Positions 35,129-44,917 are shown, counted from the first letter of the stretch. The stretch is DNA of 64,000 bases from Cellulophaga sp. HaHaR_3_176 (GCF_019021925.1 NZ_CP058990.1:186001-250000); one strand, 5' to 3'. Notes: a model not told the origin generated them from the letters alone. A program made the numbers and translations.

Positions 35129-35857
35129 TTACTTTGTAGCTACATAAATAGAAGCCACCCCAAGTGTTTGGGGTTTGTTCTCTATATCTATAAACCCAAT
35201 TTTTTGTAAAATATTGTTGAAAATTTTTCCATGAGGAAAAACAGAGGCAGATTCTGATAAATATTCATAAGCAGAATTGTCTTTAGAAAACATTTTTCCG
35301 ATTTTAGGCATTATTTTTTTTGTATAAAAATTATAGCCTTGTTTAAAAGGAGCCTTAGTAGGTACAGATGTTTCTAGTATTACCAATGTGCCTCCTGTTT
35401 TTAAAACACGGTATATTTCAGACAAACCAATTTCTAAATTCTCAAAATTTCTAACACCAAAAGCTACTGTAATTGCATCAAAAGTGTTTTCGTTAAAAGG
35501 TAAATTTTCACTATCACCAACAATCATTTCGATGGTGTTATCTAATTTTTTTTGTGCAATTTTTTTCTTCCCGACAGATAGCATACCAGGTGAAATATCT
35601 AAGCCAACTATTTTGGAGGCTCCAGTTTCTACAAGATTAATTGCTAAATCACCAGTGCCAGTAGCAATATCTAAAATAGAAGAAGGATTTTTTTTCTTTA
35701 ATATATTAACAACTCTTTTTCTCCATTTAATATCAATACCAAATGAAATTACACGATTTAGTCCATCGTAGTTGGTTGATATGGTATCGAACATTTGAGT
35801 TACTTGTTCTTTTTTACCTAAATCAGAATCTTTATAAGGAGTAACTTTTTTACTCAT
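35129..35857 (-). CDS. menG: Demethylmenaquinone methyltransferase
   Basis: The start at 35857 gives [19 protein letters not shown], the usual beginning of the Bacteroidetes family; an upstream ATG would add 20 atypical residues. The 242 residues carry [32 protein letters not shown] (S-adenosylmethionine site), [22 protein letters not shown] and a closing [11 protein letters not shown]. It performs the last methylation of menaquinone, the quinone that the NQR pump encoded later in the window would reduce. Confidence 0.92.
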   Translation of the reverse strand: MSKKVTPYKDSDLGKKEQVTQMFDTISTNYDGLNRVISFGIDIKWRKRVVNILKKKNPSSILDIATGTGDLAINLVETGASKIVGLDISPGMLSVGKKKIAQKKLDNTIEMIVGDSENLPFNENTFDAITVAFGVRNFENLEIGLSEIYRVLKTGGTLVILETSVPTKAPFKQGYNFYTKKIMPKIGKMFSKDNSAYEYLSESASVFPHGKIFNNILQKIGFIDIENKPQTLGVASIYVATK

Positions 35858-35957
35858 GACTGCAATTTTTGGCAAAGATACAATATCGAATTTGCTTATT
35901 GTAGCTATGTTGTGCAATAAACTTGATGTTATTTAGTTTTTTACTAGATGGATTAAA

Positions 35958-35986
35958 TTGCAACAGAATAAAATTATGTAATTTTG
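35958..35986 (+). promoter_or_regulatory. Promoter for trkA-trkH
   Basis: TTG at 35958-35960, an 18-nt spacer and TAATTTTG at 35979-35986 fit the Bacteroidetes sigma consensus. The trkA ATG is 135 nt downstream, leaving room for a leader. Confidence 0.5.
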
Positions 35987-36120
35987 CACAGTAATTTTTA
36001 CAACTTTTAAAAAGACGCTTTACAAATATTTTTACCATTCTGGGATATTCCAATTTATTTAAATCTCAATTTTCTTAAAAAGATATAGTACAGATTTATG
36101 GAAAACAATTTTTTCAACAA

Positions 36121-37470
36121 ATGAAGATTATTATAGCAGGTGCAGGTGAAGTTGGGTTTCATTTAGCGAAATTACTTTCATACGAATCCCAAGATATTAC
36201 ACTAATAGATTGTGCTAAAGAGAGCCTGGCTTATGCTGATTCACATTTAGATATTCGGGTTTTAAAAGGAGATGCTACATCTGTTTCGGTTTTACAAGAT
36301 GCACAAGTAGAAAAATCTGATTTGGTTATTGGTGTTACAGCCTCAGAAACTACAAATTTATTACTTTGTATGTTGGCGAAACAAATGGGATGTAAGCGTA
36401 CCATAGCCAGAATTTCGAATACGGAATTTAAAAAAAATAAAGACATTGTAGATTTAAAAAAACTTGGAATTGATGAGTTAATTTCTCCTGAAGAGTTAGC
36501 GGCTACTGAAATTCAATTATTATTAAATCAATCAGCATTTAATGATACGTACGAGTTTGAAGATGGTGCTTTGATAATGGTTGGTGTTTCGTTACCTAAA
36601 TCAGCTCCTTTTGTTGGTAAAATGGTGAAAGAAGCAGCAAGAGTTTTTCCTAAGCTTCATTTTATGCCTATCGCTTTACAGCGTACAGGAACTCAATATA
36701 CAATAATACCAAGAGGTGATACTGTTTTTAAAGAAGAGGATCAAGTATATTTTATAACTTCTAAAAAAGGGGTTGAAGAGCTTTATAAGTTGACCGGAAT
36801 GGTTAAGAAAGACATTAAAAACGTCATGATTCTTGGGGGGAGTAAAGTTGGGTTTAAAACGGCTAGAGATCTTTGTGCTAAAAGTTTTAACGTAAAGCTG
36901 ATTGAAAGTAAAAAAGAAAAAGCTTTTGATTTATCAGACGATTTACCAAATGCACTTATTATTAATGGTGATGGTAGAAATGTAGAATTGCTAGAGGAAG
37001 AGAATCTAGAGTCTATGGATGCTTTTATTGCAGTTACAGGTAATTCTGAAACTAATATAATGTCTTGTTTGGTTGCAAAATCTAAACACATTAAAAAAAC
37101 GATTGCCTTAGTTGAAAATATGGATTATTTTCAATTATCACATTCAATAGGTATTGATACTTTAATTAATAAAAAACTTTTAGCAGCAAATCATATTTTT
37201 AGACATATTCGTAAAGGTGAGGTTGTTGCTATGACTAGGCTGAATAATTTAAATGCCGAAATTTTAGAATTTATAGTTAAACCAGATTCAGCAGTGAACG
37301 GTAAAATTATAAAAGAATTGGATTTCCCGAGAGATGCTACAATTGGTGGTGTTATACAAGATGGAAATGGGATTATTGCATTGGGTGATTTTAAGATTAC
37401 TCAAGGAGATAGAGTTGTAGTGTGTTGTCTTCCGAGTGCAATTCCTAAAATCGAAAAAATGTTTCTTTAA
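36121..37470 (+). CDS. trkA: Trk potassium uptake regulatory protein TrkA
   Basis: The 449 residues contain two RCK_N Rossmann domains (MKIIIAGAGEVGFHLAKLL at the start and NVMILGGSKVGFKTARDL near 235) each followed by an RCK_C domain, the full-length doubled TrkA architecture. It binds NAD(H) or ATP on the cytoplasmic side and gates TrkH. The last base of its stop is the first base of the trkH start, so the two are translationally coupled. Confidence 0.96.
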   Translation: MKIIIAGAGEVGFHLAKLLSYESQDITLIDCAKESLAYADSHLDIRVLKGDATSVSVLQDAQVEKSDLVIGVTASETTNLLLCMLAKQMGCKRTIARISNTEFKKNKDIVDLKKLGIDELISPEELAATEIQLLLNQSAFNDTYEFEDGALIMVGVSLPKSAPFVGKMVKEAARVFPKLHFMPIALQRTGTQYTIIPRGDTVFKEEDQVYFITSKKGVEELYKLTGMVKKDIKNVMILGGSKVGFKTARDLCAKSFNVKLIESKKEKAFDLSDDLPNALIINGDGRNVELLEEENLESMDAFIAVTGNSETNIMSCLVAKSKHIKKTIALVENMDYFQLSHSIGIDTLINKKLLAANHIFRHIRKGEVVAMTRLNNLNAEILEFIVKPDSAVNGKIIKELDFPRDATIGGVIQDGNGIIALGDFKITQGDRVVVCCLPSAIPKIEKMFL

Positions 37471-38960
37471 TGAATCTTAATTACAAGATTATTTTTCATC
37501 TAATGGGACTTTTGTTGCTTTGCAATGGTGGTTTCATGATTTTAGCTGCTTTATTTAGTGGTATATATGATGATGGTGTAACCTTAGAAATTACTTTTGC
37601 AGCTATTGTAACTATGATAGTTGGTGTGCTTTCTATGTTTTTAACCAGAGATCATAAAAAAGAGGTTAAGAAAAAAGAAGGTTATATTATAGTAACTTTT
37701 GGTTGGTTGGTAATGTCGCTATCTGGTGTGTTGCCATACATGTTTTCTGGAGCTATACCTGATTTTACAAATGCATTTTTTGAAACAATATCTGGCTACA
37801 CTACAACGGGAGCTTCTATTTTAGATGATATTGAAGTACTGCCAGAAGGTATTTTGTTTTGGCGTAGTTTAACACATTGGATAGGGGGAATGGGTATTAT
37901 TGTTTTAGCAATCGCAATTTTACCATTACTAGGTATTGGTGGTATGCAACTTTTTGCAGCTGAGGCTCCGGGTCCTAGTGGTGATAAGCTTCACCCACGT
38001 ATAACAGATACAGCAAAAAGGTTGTGGTTAATTTATTTTGGATATACAGTAGCTGAAACTATTTTATTAAAGCTTGCGGGAATGTCTTTCTTTGATGCTA
38101 TAAATCATTCTCTAGCAACATTGTCAACAGGTGGTTTTTCTACAAAAAACTTAAGTACAGCGTATTGGAATGATCAGCCTTTAATACAATATATTATTAT
38201 TTTGTTTATGTTTTTAGCGGGTAGTAACTTTGTTTTAAGTTATTATGCTTTTAAAGGTAAAGTGCAAAAAATACTTAAAGATGAGGAGTTTAAGTATTAT
38301 AGTATTTTTGTATTTGCTTTCACTATTGTAGCCTCGTTAGTTGTCTATTTTAAAGCAAATGTTCCGTCTTCAGACTATTACCCAATGGTTTTAGGGGAGT
38401 GGGAAAGCGCTTTTAGGCATTCTTTATTTCAGGTTTTGTCAGTGATAACAACAACAGGTTTTGTAACAGCAGACTTTACTAACTGGACTCACTTTTTAAC
38501 GATATTCTTTTTCGGTTTATTTTTCTTAGGTGGTTGTGCAGGTTCTACATCTGGGGGAATTAAAGTTATGAGGCATTTGTTAATTATAAAAAATGGCTTA
38601 TTAGAGTTTAAAAGAACATTGCATACAAACGCAGTAATACCCGTTAGGTATAATAACAAAACAGTTAGAGAGCATATTGTATATAATATTATAGCATTTT
38701 TTGTTTTGTATATGTTGATGTTTATAATAGGTTCACTTGTTTTAGGGGCTCTTGGCTTAGATTTTGAGTCGGCTATTGGAGGTTCGGCATCATCATTAGG
38801 TAATGTAGGGCCTGGCTTGGGTTCTCTTAACCCGTTAAGTAATTTTAATAGCTTGCCAGCTTTAGGGAAGTGGTGGTGTGGTTTTTTAATGTTGTTAGGT
38901 AGGTTAGAGCTTTTTACGGTACTTATTTTGTTTACACCATATTTCTGGAAAAAAGTATAA
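37470..38960 (+). CDS. trkH: Trk potassium uptake channel TrkH
   Basis: This 496-residue inner membrane protein has four selectivity-loop repeats typical of the Trk/Ktr/HKT fold: ISGYTTTGAS, LSTGGFST, ITTTGFVT and ASSLGNVGPGL. The stretch HWIGGMGIIVLAIAILPLLGIGGMQLFAAEAPGP is highly conserved. With TrkA it imports K+ for turgor and pH control. It overlaps trkA by 1 nt. No terminator is obvious directly behind it; the next hairpin belongs to the convergent aminotransferase gene. Confidence 0.96.
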   Translation: MNLNYKIIFHLMGLLLLCNGGFMILAALFSGIYDDGVTLEITFAAIVTMIVGVLSMFLTRDHKKEVKKKEGYIIVTFGWLVMSLSGVLPYMFSGAIPDFTNAFFETISGYTTTGASILDDIEVLPEGILFWRSLTHWIGGMGIIVLAIAILPLLGIGGMQLFAAEAPGPSGDKLHPRITDTAKRLWLIYFGYTVAETILLKLAGMSFFDAINHSLATLSTGGFSTKNLSTAYWNDQPLIQYIIILFMFLAGSNFVLSYYAFKGKVQKILKDEEFKYYSIFVFAFTIVASLVVYFKANVPSSDYYPMVLGEWESAFRHSLFQVLSVITTTGFVTADFTNWTHFLTIFFFGLFFLGGCAGSTSGGIKVMRHLLIIKNGLLEFKRTLHTNAVIPVRYNNKTVREHIVYNIIAFFVLYMLMFIIGSLVLGALGLDFESAIGGSASSLGNVGPGLGSLNPLSNFNSLPALGKWWCGFLMLLGRLELFTVLILFTPYFWKKV

Positions 38961-39020
38961 TATATTTAATAGTTTTTTATTTAAAAGAAGCTTAGTAATT
39001 AAGAATATAATGCATAAAAA

Positions 39021-39050
39021 AAGCGCCTACATAATTTGTAAGGCGCTTTT
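39021..39050. terminator. Terminator between trkH and the aminotransferase
   Basis: AAGCGCCT...AGGCGCTT with A and T runs on either side can act in both directions between the convergent trkH and aminotransferase genes. Confidence 0.75.
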
Positions 39051-39070
39051 GCAATAAATAAAGGGTTTTG

Positions 39071-40261
39071 TTAGACTATGGCTTTTTTAATGCGAGCCAT
39101 TGCTTCTGTTATTTGTTCTTCACTGGCAGCATAAGAAATACGAATACAATTTCCGTTTCCAAAAGCATCACCTGTTACTGTAGCAACATTTGCATTTTCT
39201 AATAAGAACATAGCAAAATCAGATGCATTATTAATTTTAGTTCCATTTAACGTTTTTCCAAAATAAGCAGTTACATCTGGGTATACGTAAAATGCACCTT
39301 CTGGCTCATTACATTTAAAACCAGGAATGTCACTTAATAAGCTAAGTATTAATTTTCTACGTTCCTCAAACTTGTCAACCATATATTTAATACGGCTTAC
39401 AGGCTCTGTTAATGCTGTGATAACGGCACGTTGTGCAATACAACTTGCGCCACTGGTAACCTGACCTTGTAATTTGTTACAAGCTCTAGCTATATAAGTA
39501 GGTGCTCCGATATATCCAATTCTCCAACCTGTCATGGCAAAAGCTTTTGCTACACCATTAATAGTTACAGTACGATCGTACATGTCTTCAAATTCAGCCA
39601 TTGAAGCGTGAGCGGTAACACCATAATTGATGTGTTCGTAAATTTCATCACTTACAACAACAATTTGTGGGTATTTTTTAAGTACATCAGCTAAGGCTCT
39701 TAATTCTGCTTTGCTGTAAATTGAACCTGAAGGATTACAAGGAGAACTATACCATAACATTTTAGTTTTTGGTGTAATCGCAGCCTCCAATTGTTCAGGA
39801 GTCATTTTAAAATTATTTTCTAAAGAAGTTTCTACTTCTACAGGTACACCGTCTGCTAATTTTACGATATCGCTATAGCTAACCCAGTAAGGGCAAGGTA
39901 ATATAACTTCATCACCTTTATTAAGGCAAACTTGAGCAACATTATATAAAGATTGCTTAGCCCCTGTAGAAACTACTACCTGTGGTAATGTATAAGTTAA
40001 GTTATTATCTCTTTTAAATTTAGTGATAATAGCTTCTTTTAAATCTACATAACCATCTACTGGAGAGTAAGAGTTGTAGTTGTCATTTACAGCTTGTATA
40101 GCTGCATCTTTAATGTAGTCAGGAGTATTAAAATCCGGTTCTCCTAAACTTAGCCCGATAATGTCTTTACCTGCGGCTCTTAATTCTCTTGCTTTTGCTG
40201 CCATTTCTAAAGTGGCAGATGTTGCTAAGCTGTTAATTCTGTCTGATAGTTGATTGCTCAT
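39071..40261 (-). CDS. Aspartate-type PLP aminotransferase
   Basis: The 396 residues are a fold type I class I aminotransferase: SLGEPDFNTPDYI near 37, NPSGSIYSKAELRAL near 175, VVSDEIYEHINYG near 200, the PLP lysine in NGVAKAFAMTGWRIGYIGAP near 237, and RISYAASEE near the end. It is close to bacterial AspB/AspC enzymes making aspartate or related amino acids; exact substrates need assay. It lies 15 nt downstream of the desaturase gene and probably shares its promoter. Confidence 0.88.
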   Translation of the reverse strand: MSNQLSDRINSLATSATLEMAAKARELRAAGKDIIGLSLGEPDFNTPDYIKDAAIQAVNDNYNSYSPVDGYVDLKEAIITKFKRDNNLTYTLPQVVVSTGAKQSLYNVAQVCLNKGDEVILPCPYWVSYSDIVKLADGVPVEVETSLENNFKMTPEQLEAAITPKTKMLWYSSPCNPSGSIYSKAELRALADVLKKYPQIVVVSDEIYEHINYGVTAHASMAEFEDMYDRTVTINGVAKAFAMTGWRIGYIGAPTYIARACNKLQGQVTSGASCIAQRAVITALTEPVSRIKYMVDKFEERRKLILSLLSDIPGFKCNEPEGAFYVYPDVTAYFGKTLNGTKINNASDFAMFLLENANVATVTGDAFGNGNCIRISYAASEEQITEAMARIKKAIV

Positions 40262-40276
40262 GCTTAAAATTATTTC

Positions 40277-41377
40277 CTAATACTGTAGAGAAGGTTTTTT
40301 GCCTAACTCTTTTAAATGACTAAAATGCGAAATTATAGCTTTTCTTGTTGTTTTGTATTCGTTGTACGGCAAATTAAATTCATTTGCAGTCTCTTTCACA
40401 ATTTTAGCAATTTTTGTGTAATGGACATGACTAATATTCGGAAAAATATGATGTTCAACTTGGTGGTTTAAGCCTCCAGTAAACCAATTTACAATCTTGT
40501 TTTTTGTGCCAAAATTAACTGTAGTAAACAACTGGTGTATTGCCCATGTGTTTTTCATAGTACCTGTATTGTCTGGTAGTGGGGTTTCGGCTTGGTCAAC
40601 AACATGTGCTAGTTGAAAAGTTACACTCAAAATTACACCGGCCACATAATGCATTATAAAAAATCCAATAAGGATTTGCCACCATGCAATATCCAAAATA
40701 AGCATTGGTAAAACAATCCAAATAGTAAGGTAAATAATTTTTGTGATTACTAATTTACTCCAATTTAAAAAAGGATTTGGTAATTTTCCGTATGCTAATT
40801 TACGTTTTGTATACCTGTACATTTGTTGAAAATCTGTCGTAACAGCCCAGTTGAATGTCAATAATCCGTATAAAAATATAGAATAAAAATGTTGAAATTT
40901 ATGGTGTTTTCTCCATTCAGCATGTTCAGAAAAACGTAGTATTCGTCCAGCTTCTAAATCTTCATCATGTTCATGAATATTTGTATACGTGTGGTGCAGA
41001 ACATTATGCTGTACTTGCCAATTGTAAACATTGCCAGCAAGTATATAAATACTACTTCCCATTATTTTATTTACCCATTTTTTATTAGAATATGAACCAT
41101 GATTACCATCATGCATTACGTTCATTCCTACACCAGCCATTCCAATTCCAATAACAATAGTTAATAACAGATTTGCCCATATAGGTAAACCTAAAGTTAA
41201 AATCAGAAAGTAAGGAGCTAAAAACAATGTAAACATAATTGCAGTTTTTAAGTGCAATCTCCAGTCACCTGTCTTTTTTATTTTATTCTCTTTGAAATAA
41301 TCATTTACCCTTTTGTTTAATGTTTTGAAAAATTGGGCAGAGTCTTTTCTTGAGAAACGAACACTCTGTGTACTCAT
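40277..41377 (-). CDS. Membrane fatty acid desaturase
   Basis: The 366 residues have four or so membrane spans in two pairs and the three histidine boxes of di-iron acyl desaturases: HDGNH (near 110), HNVLHH (near 145) and HQVEHH (near 310). It resembles front-end/acyl-CoA or acyl-lipid delta desaturases common in cold-water flavobacteria and would introduce double bonds to keep membranes fluid. A TATCTTTG box only 17 nt upstream (41394-41401) suggests a very short leader. Confidence 0.88.
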   Translation of the reverse strand: MSTQSVRFSRKDSAQFFKTLNKRVNDYFKENKIKKTGDWRLHLKTAIMFTLFLAPYFLILTLGLPIWANLLLTIVIGIGMAGVGMNVMHDGNHGSYSNKKWVNKIMGSSIYILAGNVYNWQVQHNVLHHTYTNIHEHDEDLEAGRILRFSEHAEWRKHHKFQHFYSIFLYGLLTFNWAVTTDFQQMYRYTKRKLAYGKLPNPFLNWSKLVITKIIYLTIWIVLPMLILDIAWWQILIGFFIMHYVAGVILSVTFQLAHVVDQAETPLPDNTGTMKNTWAIHQLFTTVNFGTKNKIVNWFTGGLNHQVEHHIFPNISHVHYTKIAKIVKETANEFNLPYNEYKTTRKAIISHFSHLKELGKKPSLQY

Positions 41378-41393
41378 AATATTTTCTTTTTAA

Positions 41394-41401
41394 CAAAGAT
41401 A
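41394..41401 (-). promoter_or_regulatory. -7 box for the desaturase gene
   Basis: TATCTTTG on the minus strand fits TAnnTTTG. It lies only 17 nt before the ATG, which leaves a leader of about 10 nt. Confidence 0.45.
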
Positions 41402-41469
41402 AGCCAATTCACAAAGCATTATTCTAAATACCTTCTTAAAAAAGAGAATATTTATGGACTTTAAAGTCT

Positions 41470-41477
41470 TATTTTTG
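41470..41477 (+). promoter_or_regulatory. -7 box for rsmG
   Basis: TATTTTTG fits TAnnTTTG and lies 21 nt before the rsmG start. Confidence 0.45.
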
Positions 41478-41497
41478 CGTAATAAAAATAGTCAATT

Positions 41498-42133
41498 ATG
41501 GATGCTACGATTTTAAATACTCATTTTCCTTCACTAACAATTGAACAAAAAAGACAATTTGCACTCTTGTCTGACTTGTATAGAGATTGGAATATGAAAA
41601 TTAATGTAGTTTCAAGAAAAGATATTGATGAATTGTATGTTAGGCATGTGCAACATTCTTTAGGAATTGCTAAAATTCAAGAGTTTTTACCAGGTACAAC
41701 TGTTATTGATGTTGGTACTGGAGGTGGTTTTCCTGGGGTACCTTTAGCTATTCTTTTTCCTGAAACGCATTTTACATTAGTTGATGCTATTGGAAAAAAA
41801 ATAAAGGTAGTTGATGAGGTGGTTGCGGGTTTAGGATTAACGAACGTTACTACGATTAATGATAGGGTTGAAAATGTAAAGGGGCGTTTTGATTTTATAG
41901 TGAGTAGGGCAGTAGCTGCAATGCCAACTTTTGTACACTGGATAAAAGGAAAAATAAAAAAAGATTCTATACATGATAGAAGAAACGGTATACTTTATTT
42001 GAAAGGTGGTGATCTATCTGAGGAATTAAAAGATTATAAAACAGCTGAAATATTTGATCTTTCAGATTATTTTGAAGAAGAATTTTTTGAAACAAAAAAA
42101 GTAGTATATCTCCCCTTAAAATTTAAAGGGTAA
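41498..42133 (+). CDS. rsmG: 16S rRNA (guanine(527)-N7)-methyltransferase
   Basis: The 211 residues match RsmG in length and motifs: LYRDWNMKINVVSRKD near 30, VIDVGTGGGFPGVPLAILFP near 70 for S-adenosylmethionine binding, and FDFIVSRAVAAMP near 130. It methylates G527 of 16S rRNA near the streptomycin site. It is a single gene with its own promoter box and a strong terminator. Confidence 0.95.
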   Translation: MDATILNTHFPSLTIEQKRQFALLSDLYRDWNMKINVVSRKDIDELYVRHVQHSLGIAKIQEFLPGTTVIDVGTGGGFPGVPLAILFPETHFTLVDAIGKKIKVVDEVVAGLGLTNVTTINDRVENVKGRFDFIVSRAVAAMPTFVHWIKGKIKKDSIHDRRNGILYLKGGDLSEELKDYKTAEIFDLSDYFEEEFFETKKVVYLPLKFKG

Positions 42134-42136
42134 AAT

Positions 42137-42178
42137 AAAAGCCCAAGATTAATTTTTAAATTAATCTTGGGCTTTTTG
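42137..42178. terminator. Bidirectional terminator behind rsmG
   Basis: AAAAGCCCAAGATTAATT and its complement form a stem of about 16 bp with A and T runs on the two sides. It ends rsmG on the plus strand and could end the small minus-strand unit at 42198-42374. Confidence 0.85.
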
Positions 42179-42197
42179 GTTTAACGATTGAAGAATA

Positions 42198-42323
42198 TTA
42201 AATACTTAATAGGCTTAAATACGATTTACGACAATTTTCCGCATATTTTATAACGTATAATTGAACGTTTTTTATACTCTTCTCTACTGTTTTCTTTGTT
42301 TTGATAATTTTAAATTCGTCCAT
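42198..42323 (-). CDS. Possible 41-residue basic protein or small RNA unit
   Basis: A short minus-strand ORF encodes MDEFKIIKTKKTVEKSIKNV and then a YVIKYAENCRKSYLSLLSI end. It is lysine-rich with an amphipathic helix pattern; no family is recognised. Support comes from its surroundings: a good promoter (TTG, 20 nt, TATATTTG) ends 21 nt before the ATG, and a strong bidirectional terminator lies 20 nt behind the stop. No good ribosome binding site is seen, so a non-coding RNA is an alternative. Confidence 0.38.
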   Translation of the reverse strand: MDEFKIIKTKKTVEKSIKNVQLYVIKYAENCRKSYLSLLSI

Positions 42324-42343
42324 AATCCATCGCTTTTACAATA

Positions 42344-42374
42344 CAAATATAAGTATATTACTATTATTTTACAA
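42344..42374 (-). promoter_or_regulatory. Promoter of the small minus-strand unit
   Basis: On the minus strand TTG (42374-42372), a 20-nt spacer and TATATTTG (42351-42344) match the Bacteroidetes promoter better than most in this window. Nothing but the 41-codon ORF lies downstream before a terminator. Confidence 0.5.
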
Positions 42375-42487
42375 TTACTTAACGTTAAATTTACATTGAT
42401 ATTGTGCTGTATGTCATTTAATTATGTGTAAATAATGATGATTAGTACGTTAATTAGATGTATTTAATGTCTGTTTTTGAGAAATAA

Positions 42488-42514
42488 AAAAGCCATTACA
42501 GAAGTAACGGCTTT
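42488..42514 (-). terminator. Terminator downstream of the DinB-like gene
   Basis: AAAGCC.TTAC...GTAA.GGCTTT forms a stem with one mismatch, followed by a T run on the minus strand. Confidence 0.6.
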
Positions 42515-42539
42515 ATGTTTTTTAGTATAATCTGTGTTT

Positions 42540-43097
42540 TTAGTTTACACTCCAAGGTGGTGTTACATTGTTAGATCTTGCGTAGGCAATTAATTGTCCT
42601 TTGTGTTCTCCGTTATGCTCCATAATAGCAAGCATGCCTCCAAGCATATTCATTTTAGTAAAACCAAAATCTACTTCGTCGGTTAAGCTCTCATCTTCTA
42701 TCTTTAATATTGATTCTAGTACAAAATCGTTAGATTTTTTAACTGCAGCTATAACCTTATCTTTTCCTTTGATTTTTGATAGGCCCATCACGTCAACATC
42801 TTCAGGTGGTGCAAAACCCATTTTTGATGCTAGATAGTAATTTGCAGATGCAACATGTAAGAGTGCTTCTTTAATAGAGTTAACGCCTTTCATAGGTCTC
42901 CAATTATATTGATCTTCTGAGAAAGCTTCAGCTAATTGAATAACTTGTTTTTGGTTGCCAATTAAAACATCGTGAATTGTTGTTTGAGTTAGGTTTGTTT
43001 GTGGATTTTTAATATCCTGCATTCCTAATTCGTCCTGACTGTAAGAAAATGTGGTGATAAGAAATATTCCAATTAATGATGCTAGTTTTAGTTTCAT
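42540..43097 (-). CDS. Secreted DinB family protein
   Basis: The 185 residues begin with a signal peptide ending near TFSYSQ. The mature part is a four-helix DinB/YfiT-like bundle with histidines in EALLHVASANYYLA (near 87) and MEHNGEHKGQLIAYAR (near 160), positions where the family binds a metal ion. Enzymatic roles are known only for a few relatives such as thiol transferases, so substrate and function are open. It is flanked by terminators and stands alone. Confidence 0.85.
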   Translation of the reverse strand: MKLKLASLIGIFLITTFSYSQDELGMQDIKNPQTNLTQTTIHDVLIGNQKQVIQLAEAFSEDQYNWRPMKGVNSIKEALLHVASANYYLASKMGFAPPEDVDVMGLSKIKGKDKVIAAVKKSNDFVLESILKIEDESLTDEVDFGFTKMNMLGGMLAIMEHNGEHKGQLIAYARSNNVTPPWSVN

Positions 43098-43235
43098 GTT
43101 TTATTTAATGAGTTAGTTGTGTATAATAAATATAGTGTTTTGTAAATTATAGTGATTGTCAAAAGTTATAATTTATAAAGTAATTGTTTGTTGAGTCCTA
43201 TTTTGAAGCCTCTGTTTTGTGGGTAATAGAGCAAA

Positions 43236-43268
43236 AAAAAGCCCAAAATTATAAATTTTTGGGCTTTT
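43236..43268 (-). terminator. Terminator downstream of pruA
   Basis: AAAAGCCCAAAAATTT... and its complement form a stem followed by a T run on the minus strand, 21 nt after the pruA stop. Confidence 0.8.
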
Positions 43269-43288
43269 GAAAATAAAATTTTAGTTAC

Positions 43289-44917
43289 TTATCCTAAAAA
43301 AGGATATCTGTAATCTACAGGAGTAACAAATGTCTCTTTTATTAATCTAGGAGAAACCCATCTTAATAAATTTTGAGCAGAACCTGCTTTGTCATTTGTT
43401 CCAGATGCTCTAGCGCCACCAAAAGGTTGTTGACCTACAACAGCTCCGGTTGGTTTATCATTTATGTAAAAGTTACCTGCACAATTCTGTAAAGCTAAAG
43501 TAGCTTCTTCAATCGCGTAACGATCTTTAGATAAAACAGCACCTGTTAATGCATATTCAGATGTTGAGTCAACTAATTTTAAAGTTTCAGCCCAGTCTTG
43601 ATCTTCATAAACATAAATAGTAACTACAGGACCGAATAATTCAGTTTCCATAGTTGTGTATTTAGGGTCTTTTGTAACAATAACTGTTGGCTCAATGAAA
43701 TAGCCTGTAGATTTGTCATAATTACCGCCAGCAAATACTTCAGCATCTTTATCTACTTTTGCTTGGTCTATATATTTTGCTAATTTATCAAAAGAGCCTT
43801 CATGTATAACTGCTGTTATAAAGTTAGTCATGTCTTCAGGAGAACCTGGTTTGTTCATAGACTCTAAATCTTCTTTTACATAATTCAGAATTTCCTCTGA
43901 TAATGATTTTGGAAGATATACTCTAGATGCTGCGCTACATTTTTGTCCTTGAAATTCAAAAGAACCACGAACTATTGCTGTTGCAACTTGTTTAGGGTTT
44001 GCGGTTTTATGTGCTAAAATAAAATCTTTACCACCTGTTTCTCCAACAATTTTCGGGTACGTTTTGTAAGTGTGTATGTTGTTTCCGATTTGTTTCCATA
44101 ATTCTTTGAAAACATGAGTAGACCCTGTAAAGTGTAATCCTGCAAAATCAGGACTTGCTAATACAGTATCGGTAACCATAACTGGGTCTCCGTAAACTAC
44201 ATTAATAACGCCATCAGGTACACCAGCTTCTTTAAACACGTCAACAATCACTTTTGCTGAAAATATTTGACTGTCGCTAGGTTTCCAAACAACAACGTTG
44301 CCCATCATTGCAGCACTTGCTGGTAAATTTCCAGCAATTGCAGTAAAGTTAAAAGGTGTAATTGCGTATACAAAACCTTCTAATGGTCTGTATTCAACTC
44401 TATTCCAGATACCTTCTGCCGAATCAGGCTGCTCTTGGTATATTTCAGACATGTACTCTACGTTAAAACGTAAAAAGTCGATAAGTTCACAAGCTGCATC
44501 TATTTCAGCTTGATGTATGTTTTTAGATTGCGCTATCATTGTAGCTGCATTTATTTTAGCTCTGTAAGGTCCAGCTAATAAATCAGCAGCTTTTAAAAAA
44601 ATGGCAGCACGTTGTTCCCAAGCTAAATTGGCCCAAGCAGTTCTTGATTCTAAAGCGTTATCAATAGCCTTTGTTACATGTTTTTTTTCTGCAACATGGT
44701 ACTGACCAACAATATGTTTGTGATCGTGAGGAGGTGACATTGGCTTTGTATTACCAGTCTTAATTTCTTCACTTCCGATGTATAACGGAACGTCTACAGA
44801 TCCATTATAATAAGCTTTATATTGTTCTAATACTTCTTCTCTTTCTGGTGATCCTGGAGCAAAACCTTTTATAGGTTCGTTAATTGCAGTAGGAACTTGA
44901 AAAAATCCTTTACCCAT
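43289..44917 (-). CDS. pruA: 1-pyrroline-5-carboxylate dehydrogenase
   Basis: The 542 residues form an aldehyde dehydrogenase with VWKPSDSQIFSAKV, GLHFTGSTHVFKELW, the glutamate loop ETGGKDFI near 295 and the nucleophile in SFEFQGQKCSAASRVY near 330. The length and the start GKGFFQVPTAINEPI match the stand-alone P5C dehydrogenases of Bacteroidetes. It oxidises glutamate semialdehyde to glutamate in proline catabolism. A proline dehydrogenase gene is not adjacent. Confidence 0.93.
   Translation of the reverse strand: MGKGFFQVPTAINEPIKGFAPGSPEREEVLEQYKAYYNGSVDVPLYIGSEEIKTGNTKPMSPPHDHKHIVGQYHVAEKKHVTKAIDNALESRTAWANLAWEQRAAIFLKAADLLAGPYRAKINAATMIAQSKNIHQAEIDAACELIDFLRFNVEYMSEIYQEQPDSAEGIWNRVEYRPLEGFVYAITPFNFTAIAGNLPASAAMMGNVVVWKPSDSQIFSAKVIVDVFKEAGVPDGVINVVYGDPVMVTDTVLASPDFAGLHFTGSTHVFKELWKQIGNNIHTYKTYPKIVGETGGKDFILAHKTANPKQVATAIVRGSFEFQGQKCSAASRVYLPKSLSEEILNYVKEDLESMNKPGSPEDMTNFITAVIHEGSFDKLAKYIDQAKVDKDAEVFAGGNYDKSTGYFIEPTVIVTKDPKYTTMETELFGPVVTIYVYEDQDWAETLKLVDSTSEYALTGAVLSKDRYAIEEATLALQNCAGNFYINDKPTGAVVGQQPFGGARASGTNDKAGSAQNLLRWVSPRLIKETFVTPVDYRYPFLG

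Noticed and set aside
35858..36053. Minus-strand ORF upstream of menG and the 20-residue extension of menG
   Set aside because: Atypical composition, no family match, and the region contains the trkA promoter; the family start of menG is at 35857.
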